This document shows positions 24,696-37,810 of a DNA stretch of 64,000 nucleotides, piece after piece. Within the stretch, counting starts at the first letter, position 1; the number at the start of each line of letters is the position of its first letter. A model generated the notes under the pieces. That model was not told the origin of the DNA. It did no database searches and saw nothing but the letters and a program-made list of their open reading frames with translations. The DNA is from Ricinus communis. Lineage: Eukaryota; Streptophyta; Magnoliopsida; Malpighiales; Euphorbiaceae. Location: the NCBI RefSeq assembly GCF_019578655.1, contig NC_063260.1, positions 3,784,501 through 3,848,500 of the forward strand. Reading direction: 5' to 3'. Made by a program: the position numbers and the translations under genes.

Positions 24696-27578
24696 CTTTT
24701 TCTTTCTTCCTTTCTTTTTTCTTTCTTTCTCCCTATATATCGAATATATAACACGATAACAATATTGTATTATATACAAATAGGCAGATATATGTTGCTG
24801 CCACCAGCAAGAAAGAGGCGGTTCTTGTTCCAATTCTTGTTGTATTTGGAGGGTTTCTAATCGATCAAGTTCTATTGATATTTGTTGGGTTAGATTCTTG
24901 AGAATCAAAAGGCGTTTTGGTGCTAAATTATATTTGGAATCTTAAGTCAGAATTATTTTTGTGTTGCAGCAATCTCTCTGTTTATGTTACCTATATTTGG
25001 TTTTTCCGGACATTGGCGGTGCCACTACTATAAATGGACACAAAGTATTTTTAGGGACACCGTGGAATGTTCTTTCGTAATCCTTCTGTCTTAGAAGAAT
25101 ATCTTTTTATTTTGTCTTAAAATATAGTGCATTTACTTAACAGATATTATTACATGATTAATTTTTATTTTGATGCTTTTAGATTATAATTTTTACAAAA
25201 AAAAGTAACAAAAATTTCTAAAAGATAATAATAATAATAATAATAAAACTGAAAAGCTTTATATTTCTTAATTAATATATAAATTAAATGTGAATTATTG
25301 TGTTTTTGAAAGGAGAGAATTTATTATTTGATAACAAAATGTTTTCCTCGGAAAATTAGGAAGCGTTATGGTCCGAAAACTTGGCACCTCTCGAACTCAA
25401 ATCTCAACTTTACAATATTGGAAAAAAGTTCATATTTTTTATAATAAAGACACCCAAGAGAATGATTATTATTCTTTGGCTGCAGTTAAGCTTTCATTAA
25501 ATAAAAATCTCTTTCCCCTATTTTGTTTGGAAAGAAATAAAAATGGTGGAAAGAATAAGAAAAAAAAACACTTCTTTTTCTATTTTTTCTATCCAAAAAG
25601 TGAAGAAAAAAAAAAACCCTTGCATTTTCTCAAATTATACTGAAACTCTCTTTCCCGTTAGATTCTTTGTCGATCAAGTGTTAGTTTTAATATAAAAAGA
25701 CAAAATCACCCTTACTTCTTTTTTCATTTATATTCCTTCTCATTTTCTTTTACTTTCTCAACTATCAAATGCTTTTTTCTCAAAAAGAAAAAAAAAAGTG
25801 TAACAAATTAATAAACTTATCATCAGTGCCACCATCTCTACCACTACAATCAATTTTTCCGTCAAAACCAATAACTCTATTATGATCCTTAACCATAGAT
25901 AAAAATTATGTTGAAGAAAAATAAAGAAGAAAGAGAGAGAATTGCGATTTTTTTATTCAGTGAATCGATTTAATACATAAAATGATTTTCTCCATTCGAC
26001 GCATATATTAAAATTATACTTTCACATAACAACCATCTATATCGTAACAATAATTTCTTTATTGAGATTCTTGTTCAACTAGAAAAATATCAACGGGAAA
26101 CACTTTAAAATTATTTTATTTTCTTTCTTCTAGACATTTTAACAACCACCTATTTCTTTTTTAACCTCAATTTTAATTTACTTAAAAATAGTAAAAATAC
26201 AATAATTACCCACCTAAATAATGGAATTCCAAGCCTCCATCAAAACTTCAAAATCACTCATTTCAACAAAAGCGCAGCCATCAAAACTACAAGTTAAGAA
26301 GCCATTAGTCGACGCGGGTGGTGAAAACCATTTCAGAGAGCTGAAACACCATGAAACATCAATAGGAGATTGTGGAAATGATTGCGCGGCGTTGGTTAAA
26401 GATGGCAGTGCAGCATTGCTTAGAGATGGTGAGAGATTGTTGTATTTAACTTCTTCAATCTAAATTTAAAAAGAAAAAGAAAGGGACAAGCATAGGTGGG
26501 TAGTGGCTAAGGTTAAACAAATAGAGAAGAAATGGGTTTTGAAGGGCAAATTATTTTTTTTAATTTCAATTAACAGCTGATTAATATAAAATTTAATGGA
26601 AAGGAAATCTAGTATAATATGACAAAATGCAAGTCGTTTTAATATAGTTTTTAAATATCAAGAATAAATTAGTATAATATAACAAAAAAAAAGGAGATGA
26701 ATAGTAATTTCTTTAAAAAAGAAAAATTAATCCAAAATCCTACTATCTTATTATGAAAATTTCATCTTTCCCACTACTTTGAAAATATATGTAGTTTCGA
26801 AAATCAACAAAAGATTGGCCCATTTTTCTTGCTTTCTTTCATGAAAGAGATTGTGATGGCTGGAAATACAAAGGGGAGAAAGTGATGATTTTTGTACTGA
26901 TAGTATTATGCAATGGGTCCTTGATTGAATATTTGGTCTGTGGTGATAAAGAAAATTCAATGCAAGAGTTCTTAAATTTCTATTTCAATTTTCTTTCAAA
27001 AATCGGATTGTAAAACACATCTGCAAATATATTCTAAGAAAAGAAAACTGCAAAAAGATACCCTTTCTTTTCTCTCTTCTTCCATTCCATTTTCCGCCGT
27101 TCCTGTCTCTTGCTCTGTCTCCATGTCCACACGGAACAAACTAGCTATCAACTAAATGGAACATAGGCCTTCTGATACATTTGGTAAAACATCAAATGAC
27201 AGAAATGAACAAATTATTACATCTTAAGTGGTTACGAAATCCATTTCAAGGGGTCACACAGTGCACTTGACAACGTACTTGGTGGTAGTGGTGGGCGAGG
27301 CAGGCAATAACTAAGGGTTGAGGCAACCAACTATAGTTATTATTATTTTTTATTTAGTAATTTTTATAATTTTAATTTAATTTATCAATTTTTTCTTTTT
27401 CTAAATAATAAGTTTTTATTTTAATTGATTAAATTAATATTAAGTTGGGATGTGAAGAGACTCGTTGCTTATATTTCAAAATTGGAATTCAATTAACAAG
27501 TGGGCCTATTGGATAAAAAAGTTAAAATTCTAACTTTCTGACCCTAGGACATAAGTTTAGGGGTAAATTCAACCTTTG

Positions 27579-27618
<40 letters not shown>

Positions 27619-28891
27619 TTACACATAAAATTTTAAAATTATATATAATTTTAATTTTTTTGATAATTTATTAATTAATAAATTATATTTTTAATTAATT
27701 ATTAATTCTAATTACAAAAAATAACATATTAATTATATTTTAATATTATAACATCTAATTAATTAACTTTCTAATTAGATAATAATTCTAATTCTATTAT
27801 AAAATATGCTATATTAATTATTTTTTAATATTATATTAACTAATTAATTAATTTTTAATTAAATAATAATTTTAATTTTAAAAATATATTAGTTAATATT
27901 TTAATATTTTTTAATTCATAATAGTAATATTTAATTAATATCTTGAACATCGACAATCTGTACCCCCCAGTTGGGTTTGTCTTCAGGGGTAGGTTCTAGT
28001 GGCTTTTGCCCCTGGAATCTTATCCCACACCCTCTCCTTTCTCTTTGTATCTTCGGGCGTGTTCTGTGAATAACTATATTTTTCAAGAGATGGTTGGAAT
28101 CGGAAGGATTTTAGGCGATTAATTTTGTAAAATTGGTAAATTTAATTTAAATTTATTATTAAATAAGTAAAAATAGTCTAAATTTAATTAAATAACATAA
28201 TATCATACTCTAAAATCTATCATTTCTTAAAATTTTAATTTTTTATTTAGAAGGTGAAAAAGTTTAAAATCTATTTTATTTAAAAAATAATAAATTGTTA
28301 TATATTATTATTTTTATTTCGATATTACCTCTATTAAATTTATCTTAAAAATTATTCTTAACTTTAACTAAAATTTTATTATGCAGTGGTGGTCGTAATT
28401 CTCTGGTCTTTAGTGGTAGCAGTAAACAAGATGACTGTAAAAGATTCTAGAATTGATGGTATTATGCCCGCCTGTTTTAATTCTATGAGTTATAGCTTTT
28501 CTCGACCTTTTAGTCTTTTTGTGGATTCTGCCAAGTTCTTGTTTCTTGCATCTTTTTATTGTATTATGTGGGCCTTGAGCTCCTACCAATGTTAGTCTTT
28601 CATTTTAATTGACCCAAAAAGTTTATTTTATTATTTTAGAATTTGAATGGTGATGGGTACTAGCACACTAATTTCTTAAATATAATTACAATGAAAACAA
28701 ATTGGTGGTTATATGGTACATACGAAAATGAAAACTACAAAGATTGTGTATATAATATGTTCATGATAAAAATATATTTTAAACTGTAGTATTATTAATA
28801 AATCTAAATGAGCTGCAGAGATTTTTATATGGCAAACATGGACTAATACATGGGAAGAATAATAGTAGTCATAATCATTAGAAAGAAAAGC
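24696..28891. other. Spacer between GGP B and MYB B
   Basis: Duplicate of 9,997-14,188 with the same content: an open extension of the GGP frame, the 80-codon frame at 26,221-26,463, a (TA)n run at about 27,586-27,614, an AT-rich block and a small GC-richer island at about 27,957-28,070. No recognised gene. Confidence 0.5.
26221..26463 (+). CDS. Unrecognised 80-residue open frame (copy B)
   Basis: Duplicate of the frame at 11,518-11,760 with the same predicted product. Function unknown, possibly non-coding. Confidence 0.2.
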   Translation: MEFQASIKTSKSLISTKAQPSKLQVKKPLVDAGGENHFRELKHHETSIGDCGNDCAALVKDGSAALLRDGERLLYLTSSI

Positions 28892-31800
28892 TCACATCAT
28901 GATTGTGTCCTTTTCTTCATCTAGGAGAAGATCCCAAAGGTTCGCATCAAAAGGAGAGTCATCATGAATACAGTCATTACTATTAACCCACCGACTCGTG
29001 CCTTCTTCAAAGAACGTACTACTGCTATCCCCCGCCTTTATTTCACCTAAGGCTGCGACAACGTTGCAATGGTCTTCTCCTTCTTCAACATGATTTTTGA
29101 TGTTATTATTTTGAATATCTCTTGATGGCCCGTTGTTCTGACTGGCCCTGTCTGTCAATTTCGTCTCATCTGTTAACAAGCTTTTCCACCACATAATTTC
29201 ATTATCCTCTTCTACCGGCGGCAACGCCGCCTGAGAGGTGGTGGAAAGGTTGCTGTTATTATTAGCTTGATCACCAATATGATAAGTGTTTACAGTAGCA
29301 GGTGGGATTTCTTTAATTGACCAAAAGAACTTATTGGAGATGATTCGAGGTCGAGGCCTGTATATATTTGCTTTTGTTATCTTAACAGGTTTATTAATTA
29401 TCGTTACATCTTTCTTGCAAGTAATAGTCTTTTGCGTAGGTGAGTATTCCAGTAGTTCTTGACATCATTTGCAGTTCTTCCCGGTAATCTGCCAGCTATC
29501 AACGACCATCTGCATGAATAATGAAAAATAAAGGAATTTGTCTGAAAAATTAAAAAGTTTCAGATTAATCAAATAAATAGTAATAATAATAAAAAGTATA
29601 ATAAGATCGTCTTATAGTACATATTGACTTATACAATAAAAATAAAAAAATATTTACAATATATATATATAATAAACATTGGCTTAAGGAATTATATGAA
29701 TATTTAAGTTGAATGGATCATATTTACCAAGTAAACATATGACATTGGAAAAATAAAACTCTATATAACAAGTATTATTCTATATCGGAAGCTTTTAAAT
29801 AAAATTCTAATTCTATTAATATTTTACTAAATTATTTAATAGAAAATATCAAATAAAAACCATAATCTATACTTAGAAATTGTCTAATATTCTTGACTGT
29901 ATTTCTATTATAGTTTTGTCATGCAAAGAAAATTCATATGATGGAATTTGATATATTCTTAGGATATAAAATGCGATTAATTAAGAAAATTTTAGAAAAA
30001 TTATTGAAGATCTATATTTAAACTATATTTCTTATTGCTAATTGATAAATTTAAATTTAAAATTAGGTCATGCAAAAAATGATTAAAATAATAGAAAAGA
30101 CCACTGAAAATAACTTAAATAGATAATTTAAGAATATAGCAAATTATTATTTCTCCATCTTGTTCGGACAAAATATCAACAAAAAATATTTTTTTTTGTG
30201 TTTTTAGCGTAATTTTATATTTATTCTTAGAATTATTAACCAGATTAATAAACATATCAATTAAATTCAACACTTTAAGTAGATGTATTTTTTAGTAATA
30301 AATTTTATTTTTAATTCATATCTATTATTAATTAATTGTTTAAAATATTTCATGATAATCAGTATAACTAAAACATTCTTAGAGATTCATGTCAATGTAT
30401 ACAAAAATTATATGAGAAAAATAATATAAAATAATTTATTAATGAGTCAAATATTAATATTTACATGACACGCACGTGGATGAAAAACTAATTTATATAA
30501 ATGTCAAACAATTCAAATTTTTATATCAGTGTATGTCGAATTTAAAGAAGGAAAATAAGACTTTTACTTTTATTTCTTAAACACTAGCTTAAGTCTTTCC
30601 TATCGCCATTTTTAATAAATTAATGTTTAATATTTATAAGCTCGCAATTAATGAAATAAGCTAAAACTTAATTTCAAAACAACTGAATTAAGTTATAGAT
30701 ATTTATAGAATGATTTTTAAATAAATTGTTTCACTTAAGTTATTTCATTTTAATTTATTGTAAATGGTACTTCTGATTGCCACGTTAGCCACTTCTCTAA
30801 TTTTAGATTAAAATTATTTATTTTCTGTATTTTTATATTATACTAGAGTTACTCTTTGATTTTTAAAAGTTATTATTTTTTATTTTTTTTACTTTATATT
30901 AAAAAGTCATTCCATTAGAATTTTCTTAAATAATCCTTAACTAGGTTTGGTTAAATATTATTTATCTCTTGATTTTTAGTCTAATACGTAAGTTGCCCTT
31001 ATATATTTTATTTATTTCACTAAATTTTTCTTCTCTTTGAAAGTCAATACAATTAAATTATTAAATTAATAAAAAATATTTGAATCCTTAAACTTCATAT
31101 TACAATTCTAGTGTCTAAAAAAGTAGTGATAAAATTTATTTTTTATATAATTTAAAGTTAAATTATATAAATTTTTAAATATATTGCTAAATATAAGTGC
31201 TTTTAAAATATTTAAATTTTACTAGAATTAGATTATGATAAAAATTAGAGTAAGTAAGAAAATATTAGTTAATTATTTTTATAGACACTAAATTTATTTT
31301 CATTATAAGAATAATTTTATACGAGTCTAATATTTAATAGTGATTTAATGATTGAGTTGAATTTTTTTAATTCATTTAGTCTTTTAACTATCTTGATTTT
31401 AGATGAAATAGGTAGTAATTAATTATATTAAAAGATAAGGATATTTTTATGTAATAAATAAAATATGAGAGATAATTTATATATTATATAAAAATTAGAA
31501 GGTGAATAGTATTTAATCCAACCTTATAGAGTGATTATTTAATAGAAATTTTGACAGAAAAACTTTTTAGTATAAATGTACAAATTGAAATGATGAAAAT
31601 ATATAATTTTTTAAATGTTAAAGGGTAACTAGTATAACAAAAAATATAGATAGAGCAAATAGTAATTGCTCTTAATCTAATTAGTTAAATTATCTTAATT
31701 TAGACCCTAAAATATAAAATATTTATTTTAAGAAATATTTCATATAAATGTTGTATATTTCTATATAATTAAAAAAATTATTGTACTAATTTAATTTAAT

Positions 31801-33136
31801 TTATTATTTTTAAAAGGACGAATGCATGTTTGGTGCTTGAACTTTCTGATAATAATCACTTAAGCACTTGAAAATTTGTTTGGTCCTTGGTCATCTGAAC
31901 TAATTCTTTTGGACCACATAAATCTCCTTTTATTGTTTCTGAGAATGCGTGTAAGACAAATGCTCTAATATGGAATTGACTTGTACAAGTGGTAAAAAGT
32001 ACGACTGAATATATACATGCTCCCTTGAACTTTCTAAGAATATCATTTGGTCACTTGAACTTTTATTTGGTCCATATAGCCATCTGAACTAGTTCTTTTA
32101 GAATTATAAATCTTCATACTTCTTTGTGCCATCAGCTTTGGTTGACATGTATTTAAATGTGGGCGATATGTGATGCACAATCATTTTTATGACATTCTTC
32201 AAAAAAAAAAAATACTATAACTTGGAGAGTAGATATATTCAAAATGATAACAAAATTTTATAATTTTTATAAGAAAACGTAAATTTATTGAAAATGAGAA
32301 TCAAAATTTAAATTTGAGAATTTAGGATTCTAAAAAGTAATGTTTTGTTCTCCTAGCTGATTTTTCAGTATTTCTTTTTTGATATTTATATAAGTCAATT
32401 TCATATCAGAGCAATTGTCTTATATGCGTTCTCAATAATAGTAAAATGATATTTATGTGGTGTAAAAAAACTAGTTCAGATAGCTATAAGTACCGAATAA
32501 AAATTCAAGTGGCCAAGTGACGATTTTTAAAAAATTCAAGAAACTAGGTATGCATTAGCTTTGAATTTTTATATCATACTAATTTAATTTCACTTATCTT
32601 TATTTGTGTGGATACACGTGCATATACAAATCAATAAATATAATTTATATGATTTAAAAAAACGAGTTAAGATAGTTATAAATACCAAACATAGTAAGTT
32701 CAAAATCACGTATGCATTCTGCGATTTTTAAAATATCAATAAGCTTGATATCAATCTTTAATCTTATTTATTAGTTGTCCAAAGTACACAATTCGAGACT
32801 AAGACAACTCGAAATAAGTATGTTAGTAGAAATATTAAATTATGCCTACAAAATATATTTGGGTTTCTTATGAAATTTAATTAAATTAGGCCTCTATCTG
32901 TTTGTTGTGTGCTGATAATTATTTTTTTCAATTTAAAATACTTTTGCTTTTTTATATAAAAAAAATTTATATACATAAATGCGACTAAAAATAAATTAAA
33001 TACATAAAAAAACACTATTACTATTATTTAATTATAAAAAAAATTAATTCAGAAATTGCAACTACACTTCTTAATGTAAAAACTATAAATTTTTTTCGTA
33101 ATTGATTGATTTTTTTCTTTCAAGATTTCAAAATTA

Positions 33137-33233
33137 AATAGATGCTAAGAGATTATAGACTGAGATGGTTGAATTATGTGAAGCTAAATATTAGAAGTGA
33201 ATATTTTATAATAGATGAAGTTGACTTCATTAT
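33137..33233 (+). pseudogene. Inverted MYB exon-2 relic inside MYB B intron 2
   Basis: Identical in position and content to the relic at 18,438-18,534, carried by the segmental duplication. Here it is separated from exon 2 by the longer (TA)n tract. Confidence 0.8.
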
Positions 33234-33373
33234 ATTATTAAATATATATTACATATATGTGGTTTATTTATAGTTCTTACATAAAGAAAGTGCAGTTGCA
33301 ATTTCTGAATTATAAAACTTATTTATAATTGAATAATAAATAACATAATTGATAATAACCGGATCAAATCTTT

Positions 33374-33375
<2 letters not shown>

Positions 33376-33428
<53 letters not shown>
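33376..33428. repeat. (TA)n microsatellite, long allele (copy B)
   Basis: About 26 TA units at the position equivalent to 18,677-18,699. It accounts for most of the length difference between the two duplication copies. Confidence 0.9.
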
Positions 33429-33434
<6 letters not shown>

Positions 33435-33946
33435 TATGTAAACTTTTAAGGAAATGTAAACTCACTTGCCTGTTACCCAATAGCTTATGTAGTCTGATAA
33501 TTAAATCAACTTCATCTGTCATAAAATTTCCTCTTTTAATATTTGGCTTAAAATAATTCAGCCATCTCAGTCTACAACTCTTCCGACATCTATTCAATCC
33601 CTGAAATTGTAAAAAAAAAAAAGAAAAGATTAATTATATAAATATGTTAAATAGATTCCGTCTATTACATTGTGAATACATAAAATCCGTTACACGTTAA
33701 TATAAAGTATTATTTATTAAGTATGAAGTTTATATTGCTTGAATTATGTATTATCATTAATCACCTGATATAAATGATATACATTATTAATAATGCCAAT
33801 TGATTTTGCTTATATGAGTAGGTTATACCTGCCCTGGGAGGAACTTGATGCCAGCTTCCTTCTCCATATTTCTCAACACATTTCCTAAGAAGATCATCTT
33901 CTTCAGAAGTCCAGGCACCTTTTCTCACTCCAAGAGATACCTCCAT

Positions 33947-34228
33947 TTTCTACAATACCACCTTACACAATACCTCAAAACCGGCCCTACTATATATGTA
34001 AAAACACATGTACAGTTGCTCCTTCCTTCGCATCCATTCACTCAACTTTTAAAGTACTGCAGTGACGTGCGTACCTCTTGTCCATAAAAATGCGTATTTT
34101 TATTAGTTGAACAATTTCCGAATATAATCATGATCATGATCCCACTGTTATTCAGCTACCAGTCCAAGCCGTTACTATTGTCTGTTGATGTTCCAACAAC
34201 TTGGAGCTCCAACTTCATTATCCTGATA
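33947..34228 (-). promoter_or_regulatory. Promoter of MYB B
   Basis: Same arrangement as MYB A: TATATAT at 33,991-33,997, GACGTGC at 34,064-34,070 and CCGTTA at 34,169-34,174. It is not visibly damaged, although the gene it drives has two frameshifts. Confidence 0.55.
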
Positions 34229-34560
34229 ATTAGGTGTAGGTGGGTATTCTGATTTCCCTCGAATAGTTAGATGATAGTTTGACAAAATAAAAATTGAAAA
34301 TCCCAGAGGCCATGAAAGCAAATAAAAGGTTTTTTTTTAAAAAAAAATTTAAGGACTGGTGATCATAAAGTTTACATGACTGATCCATCAGTTTAAAGAT
34401 ATTAAATGATACATTTCCTTCCCGACAGTATTCTCTCTCCACTTTTCTTTCAAGTTTTCAGATCTATGGGGTTGTCACCGGACTTCTCACCGGCTTACTC
34501 GAAATTTAAATATTTTATCAGTTATTGAGCCTTGTCCCGATTTACCACTCGGCAGTTCAA

Positions 34561-36370
34561 ATTAGCTCTTTCCAGTCCCTGGAGTTTCAACAAGTTTATG
34601 GCTTTTTTCTTGTTTTGCTGTTGATTTTTCTTTTCTGGGTTTCGTTTGATTATGAGTTGTGTGATGGGTGGGTTTGTAGTAATGACATCTTTCTTTGTAA
34701 CCTATATTTTATGAATGGAATCATTCAGTTCAAGAAAAGGACGTAGTTTTCAGAACTTAAAAGATATAAAAAGGATTTTTTTTAAAAGAAAATAGAAACG
34801 TTTAAAGCATTCTTTATGTAGGCCGAAAGGTGTCCCCCCCGCCCCCACCTACCCAAGTGTAAGCTCAGGATCCCCACTGGTCGTGGTATTTGGTTTGACG
34901 CTAGTACAGTCAATACAATCTTTAATTGCATTAAAGAAAAAACTGCTAGCTTACTCTTACCGACGAACGGGTCGGTACAATTCGATTATCTATAAATTAT
35001 TAGTATTATATCAAACTTCGGTTCTTTTAAAATAAAAATACTAGTACCGTACCAAACATAAAAGGATTCATACCATATTATATTAATTTTTACGATTAAA
35101 TACAGTTTAATTCGGTGCTAGGTTCTAAAAAATTTAAGAAAATATAACTTTAATATCATATTTAATCAAATATATTTAGAAAAAATATAATTACCAACCT
35201 AAAGAAAGTAGCATGAAAATCTGAATTAAAATTACAATCACATTCTTAACAACCTGTTTTGCAATTCAGTGTCTTGCAAATATATCAATTCATTCAATGT
35301 TCAAATACAAATCATTAAAATATATGTTACTGCTAGTATAAAAATATTTTACAGATGGAGATTATTAAAATAAACAGTTGCTGCCAACAATCTACCCATC
35401 AAAAATAAAAAGAAAAAATAAAAAAAATATTGGGACTGAACAACGATGACACAGTTATGGGAAGAGAGAGCGCTAAAGAGGAAGACGTCTATGCGAGCCA
35501 ATTCTTGCTTTTACATTTTTGTGAGCCAATTATGCGCGGCGCTAAAGAGAAAGACGTCTAGGCGAGCCAATTTCTTCCTTCTTCTTTTTGAATTTATGTC
35601 TAGAAATTTTCCTTAGAGATTTTGTCTTTCTGAATTGAAAATTGAAAGGTGCGGCGGTATGTTCTAAGGAGGAAGACGTCTACGCGACCGAATTTCTTCC
35701 TTCTTCCTTTTGATTTTCTATCCAGAAATTTATCTTAAGGATTTTGTCTTTCTGAATTGCAAAATAGGAGGTGCAGCGGTGTATTTAAAGAGAAAGACGG
35801 TGTATTCAAATTGTTAAATATATGCTTGTAGTATGTGGTAAGAAAATGTATTAGGGTTAAGTTAGTAGATAGTAAATAATAAATTTAGTATTAGAGTAAT
35901 GTATATTAGTATCAGTATACTATATGATATATTAATATATAACTTATATTTTTATTATAGAGTATAAAGTATATTATAATATTATAGTTATTTTAAATAT
36001 GTAGTATTTTTTTTATTTCGATAATAATTACTTGAATTATATAAAATGATAAATATAAAATAATTTTTTTATATAGTATAAAGTATTTTATAATATTATA
36101 GTTATTTTTAATAGGTATTATTTATATAATATAAATAATTATTAATAAATATATGTAAAAAATTCGGTTCTACGGTTTGATCCGGATCAGTACAAGACGG
36201 GTCAGTTCTGGTACGGTTATGGTACGGGTTTTACTAAAGAACCAGTACCATACCGTAATAAAAAAAAATTTGGATCAGTTCAATTTGGTTATAAAAAATT
36301 TCGGTTATTTCGGTTCTGGTATTTTTCGATACGGTTATTCGGTTCAGGCGGAAATCACCAAGATCCATGC
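34561..36370. repeat. Gene-free DNA with CGGTT/CCGTACC-rich element
   Basis: Unique DNA begins right after the duplication. About 34,950-35,110 and 36,160-36,350 carry opposite-facing phrases such as AGTACCGTACCA and GGTACGGTTATGG, the CGG-rich ends seen in many small plant non-autonomous elements. They may be the two ends of one element with the 121-bp tandem repeat inside, but the ends are too diverged to fix. A 73-codon frame at 34,525-34,746 crosses the duplication edge and is not recognisable. Confidence 0.3.
35469..35805. repeat. Tandem repeat, unit about 121 bp
   Basis: The block CTAAAGAGGAAGACGTCTA recurs in variant forms at about 35,472, 35,542, 35,663 and 35,785. It is followed each time by (A/G)CGAGCCAATTTCTTCC-like sequence and then a TTTTGTCTTTCTGAATTG block. 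Spacings are about 70 (a shortened unit), 121 and 122 bases. The unit is richer in GC than its surroundings. Confidence 0.7.
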
Positions 36371-37810
36371 TCAACCATACTCTTACCCTATGTTTGAAAA
36401 AAAAAAAAAAAAAGGTAAGGTGGGAAAGAAAAGAAAGAAAAAAAAAGTGAGGAATATAAAATGAGTGAATACTGGTGAATTTTTAAAATGATTTAGTTTA
36501 TAGTAAATTTTAATATTTTTATATATTTATTTTAAGAAATTTAGACCGAATTTTTAATAAAATATTCTAATATGTTATTTTTATATAAAATTATATACTA
36601 AAATATTTTTATGTAAATTTTTCAAAAAAAAACTTTTATGTAAATTGATTTAAAATTTTATAATTTTTTATTAAATAAACATATAAAATTACTATAAATT
36701 ATGGCACCTTAAAATTCACCGTGAATATCTCTTTCTCTTTTTATGTAAATTATGGCACCTTACAAGAATTCACCGTAAACCGGGAAAATATTTTGTCGGA
36801 TCAGGTGATTATCCTTTCCTTTCCTTTCCCTCAGTTTACCGCACTCGATTATGTTTCCCACCTTCCCAAACAAAGGCTAAGTATATAAATAGAAAATGAT
36901 AATTAATATTTGTATGCTATATAATTGACTAATATTTTCACTCATTTATAATTTATTATATAGAAGTAATATATTTCAATTTGAACAAAGTTTTAAATTT
37001 GAGTATTTTTTCCTGATCTTTAATTAGAAAAAAGTTAATAATTGATGGTGTGTAATCAGTTTAATTGTTATGTATGATCTAGGTTTTCTTTTGTTTATTT
37101 CTCTCCTTTTCTTTCTTGTCTCTGCCATAAGATTGCTTACGTGCTCTCGGTTTTTGCCTCAAATTAAGTTGGCCACTCATAGTTAACAGTCTTCTATGTG
37201 GAGATCTATATCTAAAAAGACTGACTTATTACCTACTAAACTTGTACTCCAAATGTTTCCGTAATCTAATTATCAAAATTTTCTTTGTCTTTGTAATATT
37301 TATCGCTTGAAATAACACATAGCAGGTAACAAGTTACTTTTTTTGTAAAAGTTTGTGATCTTAGTCAATTTTTTTAAAATTATTAAATTAACGATGTTTT
37401 GATTAATTGAAAGCAATTTTAGTTAAATTGAGTTGTTGGTCAAAATTAAGCAATATAAATAGTAACGTAGATGCCGTAAAAATTCAAAATTAAATATGTA
37501 TAAATAATGTGGTATTGGACTCATTAATATGAATTCCTTATCTTCTAATTGACACCCATATCATTGTATAATAATATTGACCAACAACACTATTTGGCTA
37601 GAATTCAATCAATTGATTGAATCATGACTAAATTAATAACTTTTAAGAAATTGGCCAAAATTGTAAAATTTTATAAAAATTTGAATTTCTTAGGCTATTA
37701 GGCCTAAATTTATTACATTACACACATGCTCTTATTAATTTCTCTCTAGAAAAAGGAAAATTTATCCCTTTAGTAAAGATCTCAGCTCGACCACTTTTTA
37801 ATGGGATGAA
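36371..37810. other. AT-rich intergenic DNA
   Basis: Starts with a long A-rich run (about 36,398-36,450). A phrase around AATTATGGCACCTTA is repeated at about 36,699 and 36,746 next to AATTCACCGT. No gene was recognised. Confidence 0.5.

Larger units (their letters stand above)
28892..33946 (-). pseudogene. R2R3-MYB subgroup 6, gene B (two one-base frameshifts)
   Basis: Duplicate of MYB A. Exon 1 (33829-33946) is identical in protein. Exon 2 (33470-33600) is 131 nt instead of 130: an extra G after the splice acceptor puts a TAG three codons into the exon. Exon 3 (28892-29509) is 618 nt instead of 619, missing one T at about 29,430-29,434, just after the MYB domain. Exon 2 also has a real substitution (Leu to Phe at residue 56, in the linker to R3). 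As read, the product would stop within R2. The same indels could be uncorrected long-read errors, since they are one-base run-length changes; if so this is a second working copy. The GC donor at intron 2 is kept. Confidence 0.85.
19833..34560. repeat. Tandem segmental duplication, copy B (about 14,728 bp)
   Basis: Direct repeat of 5,141-19,832. Differences from copy A are mostly one- or two-base changes in homopolymer runs, plus a (TA)n expansion of about 30 bp near 33,376-33,428 and a few substitutions (for example Leu to Phe in MYB exon 2). The last three bases (CAA, 34,558-34,560) are the microhomology, so the exact end is ambiguous by 3 bp. The copies may be a very recent duplication or a haplotype wrongly placed in tandem by assembly. 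Confidence 0.93.
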
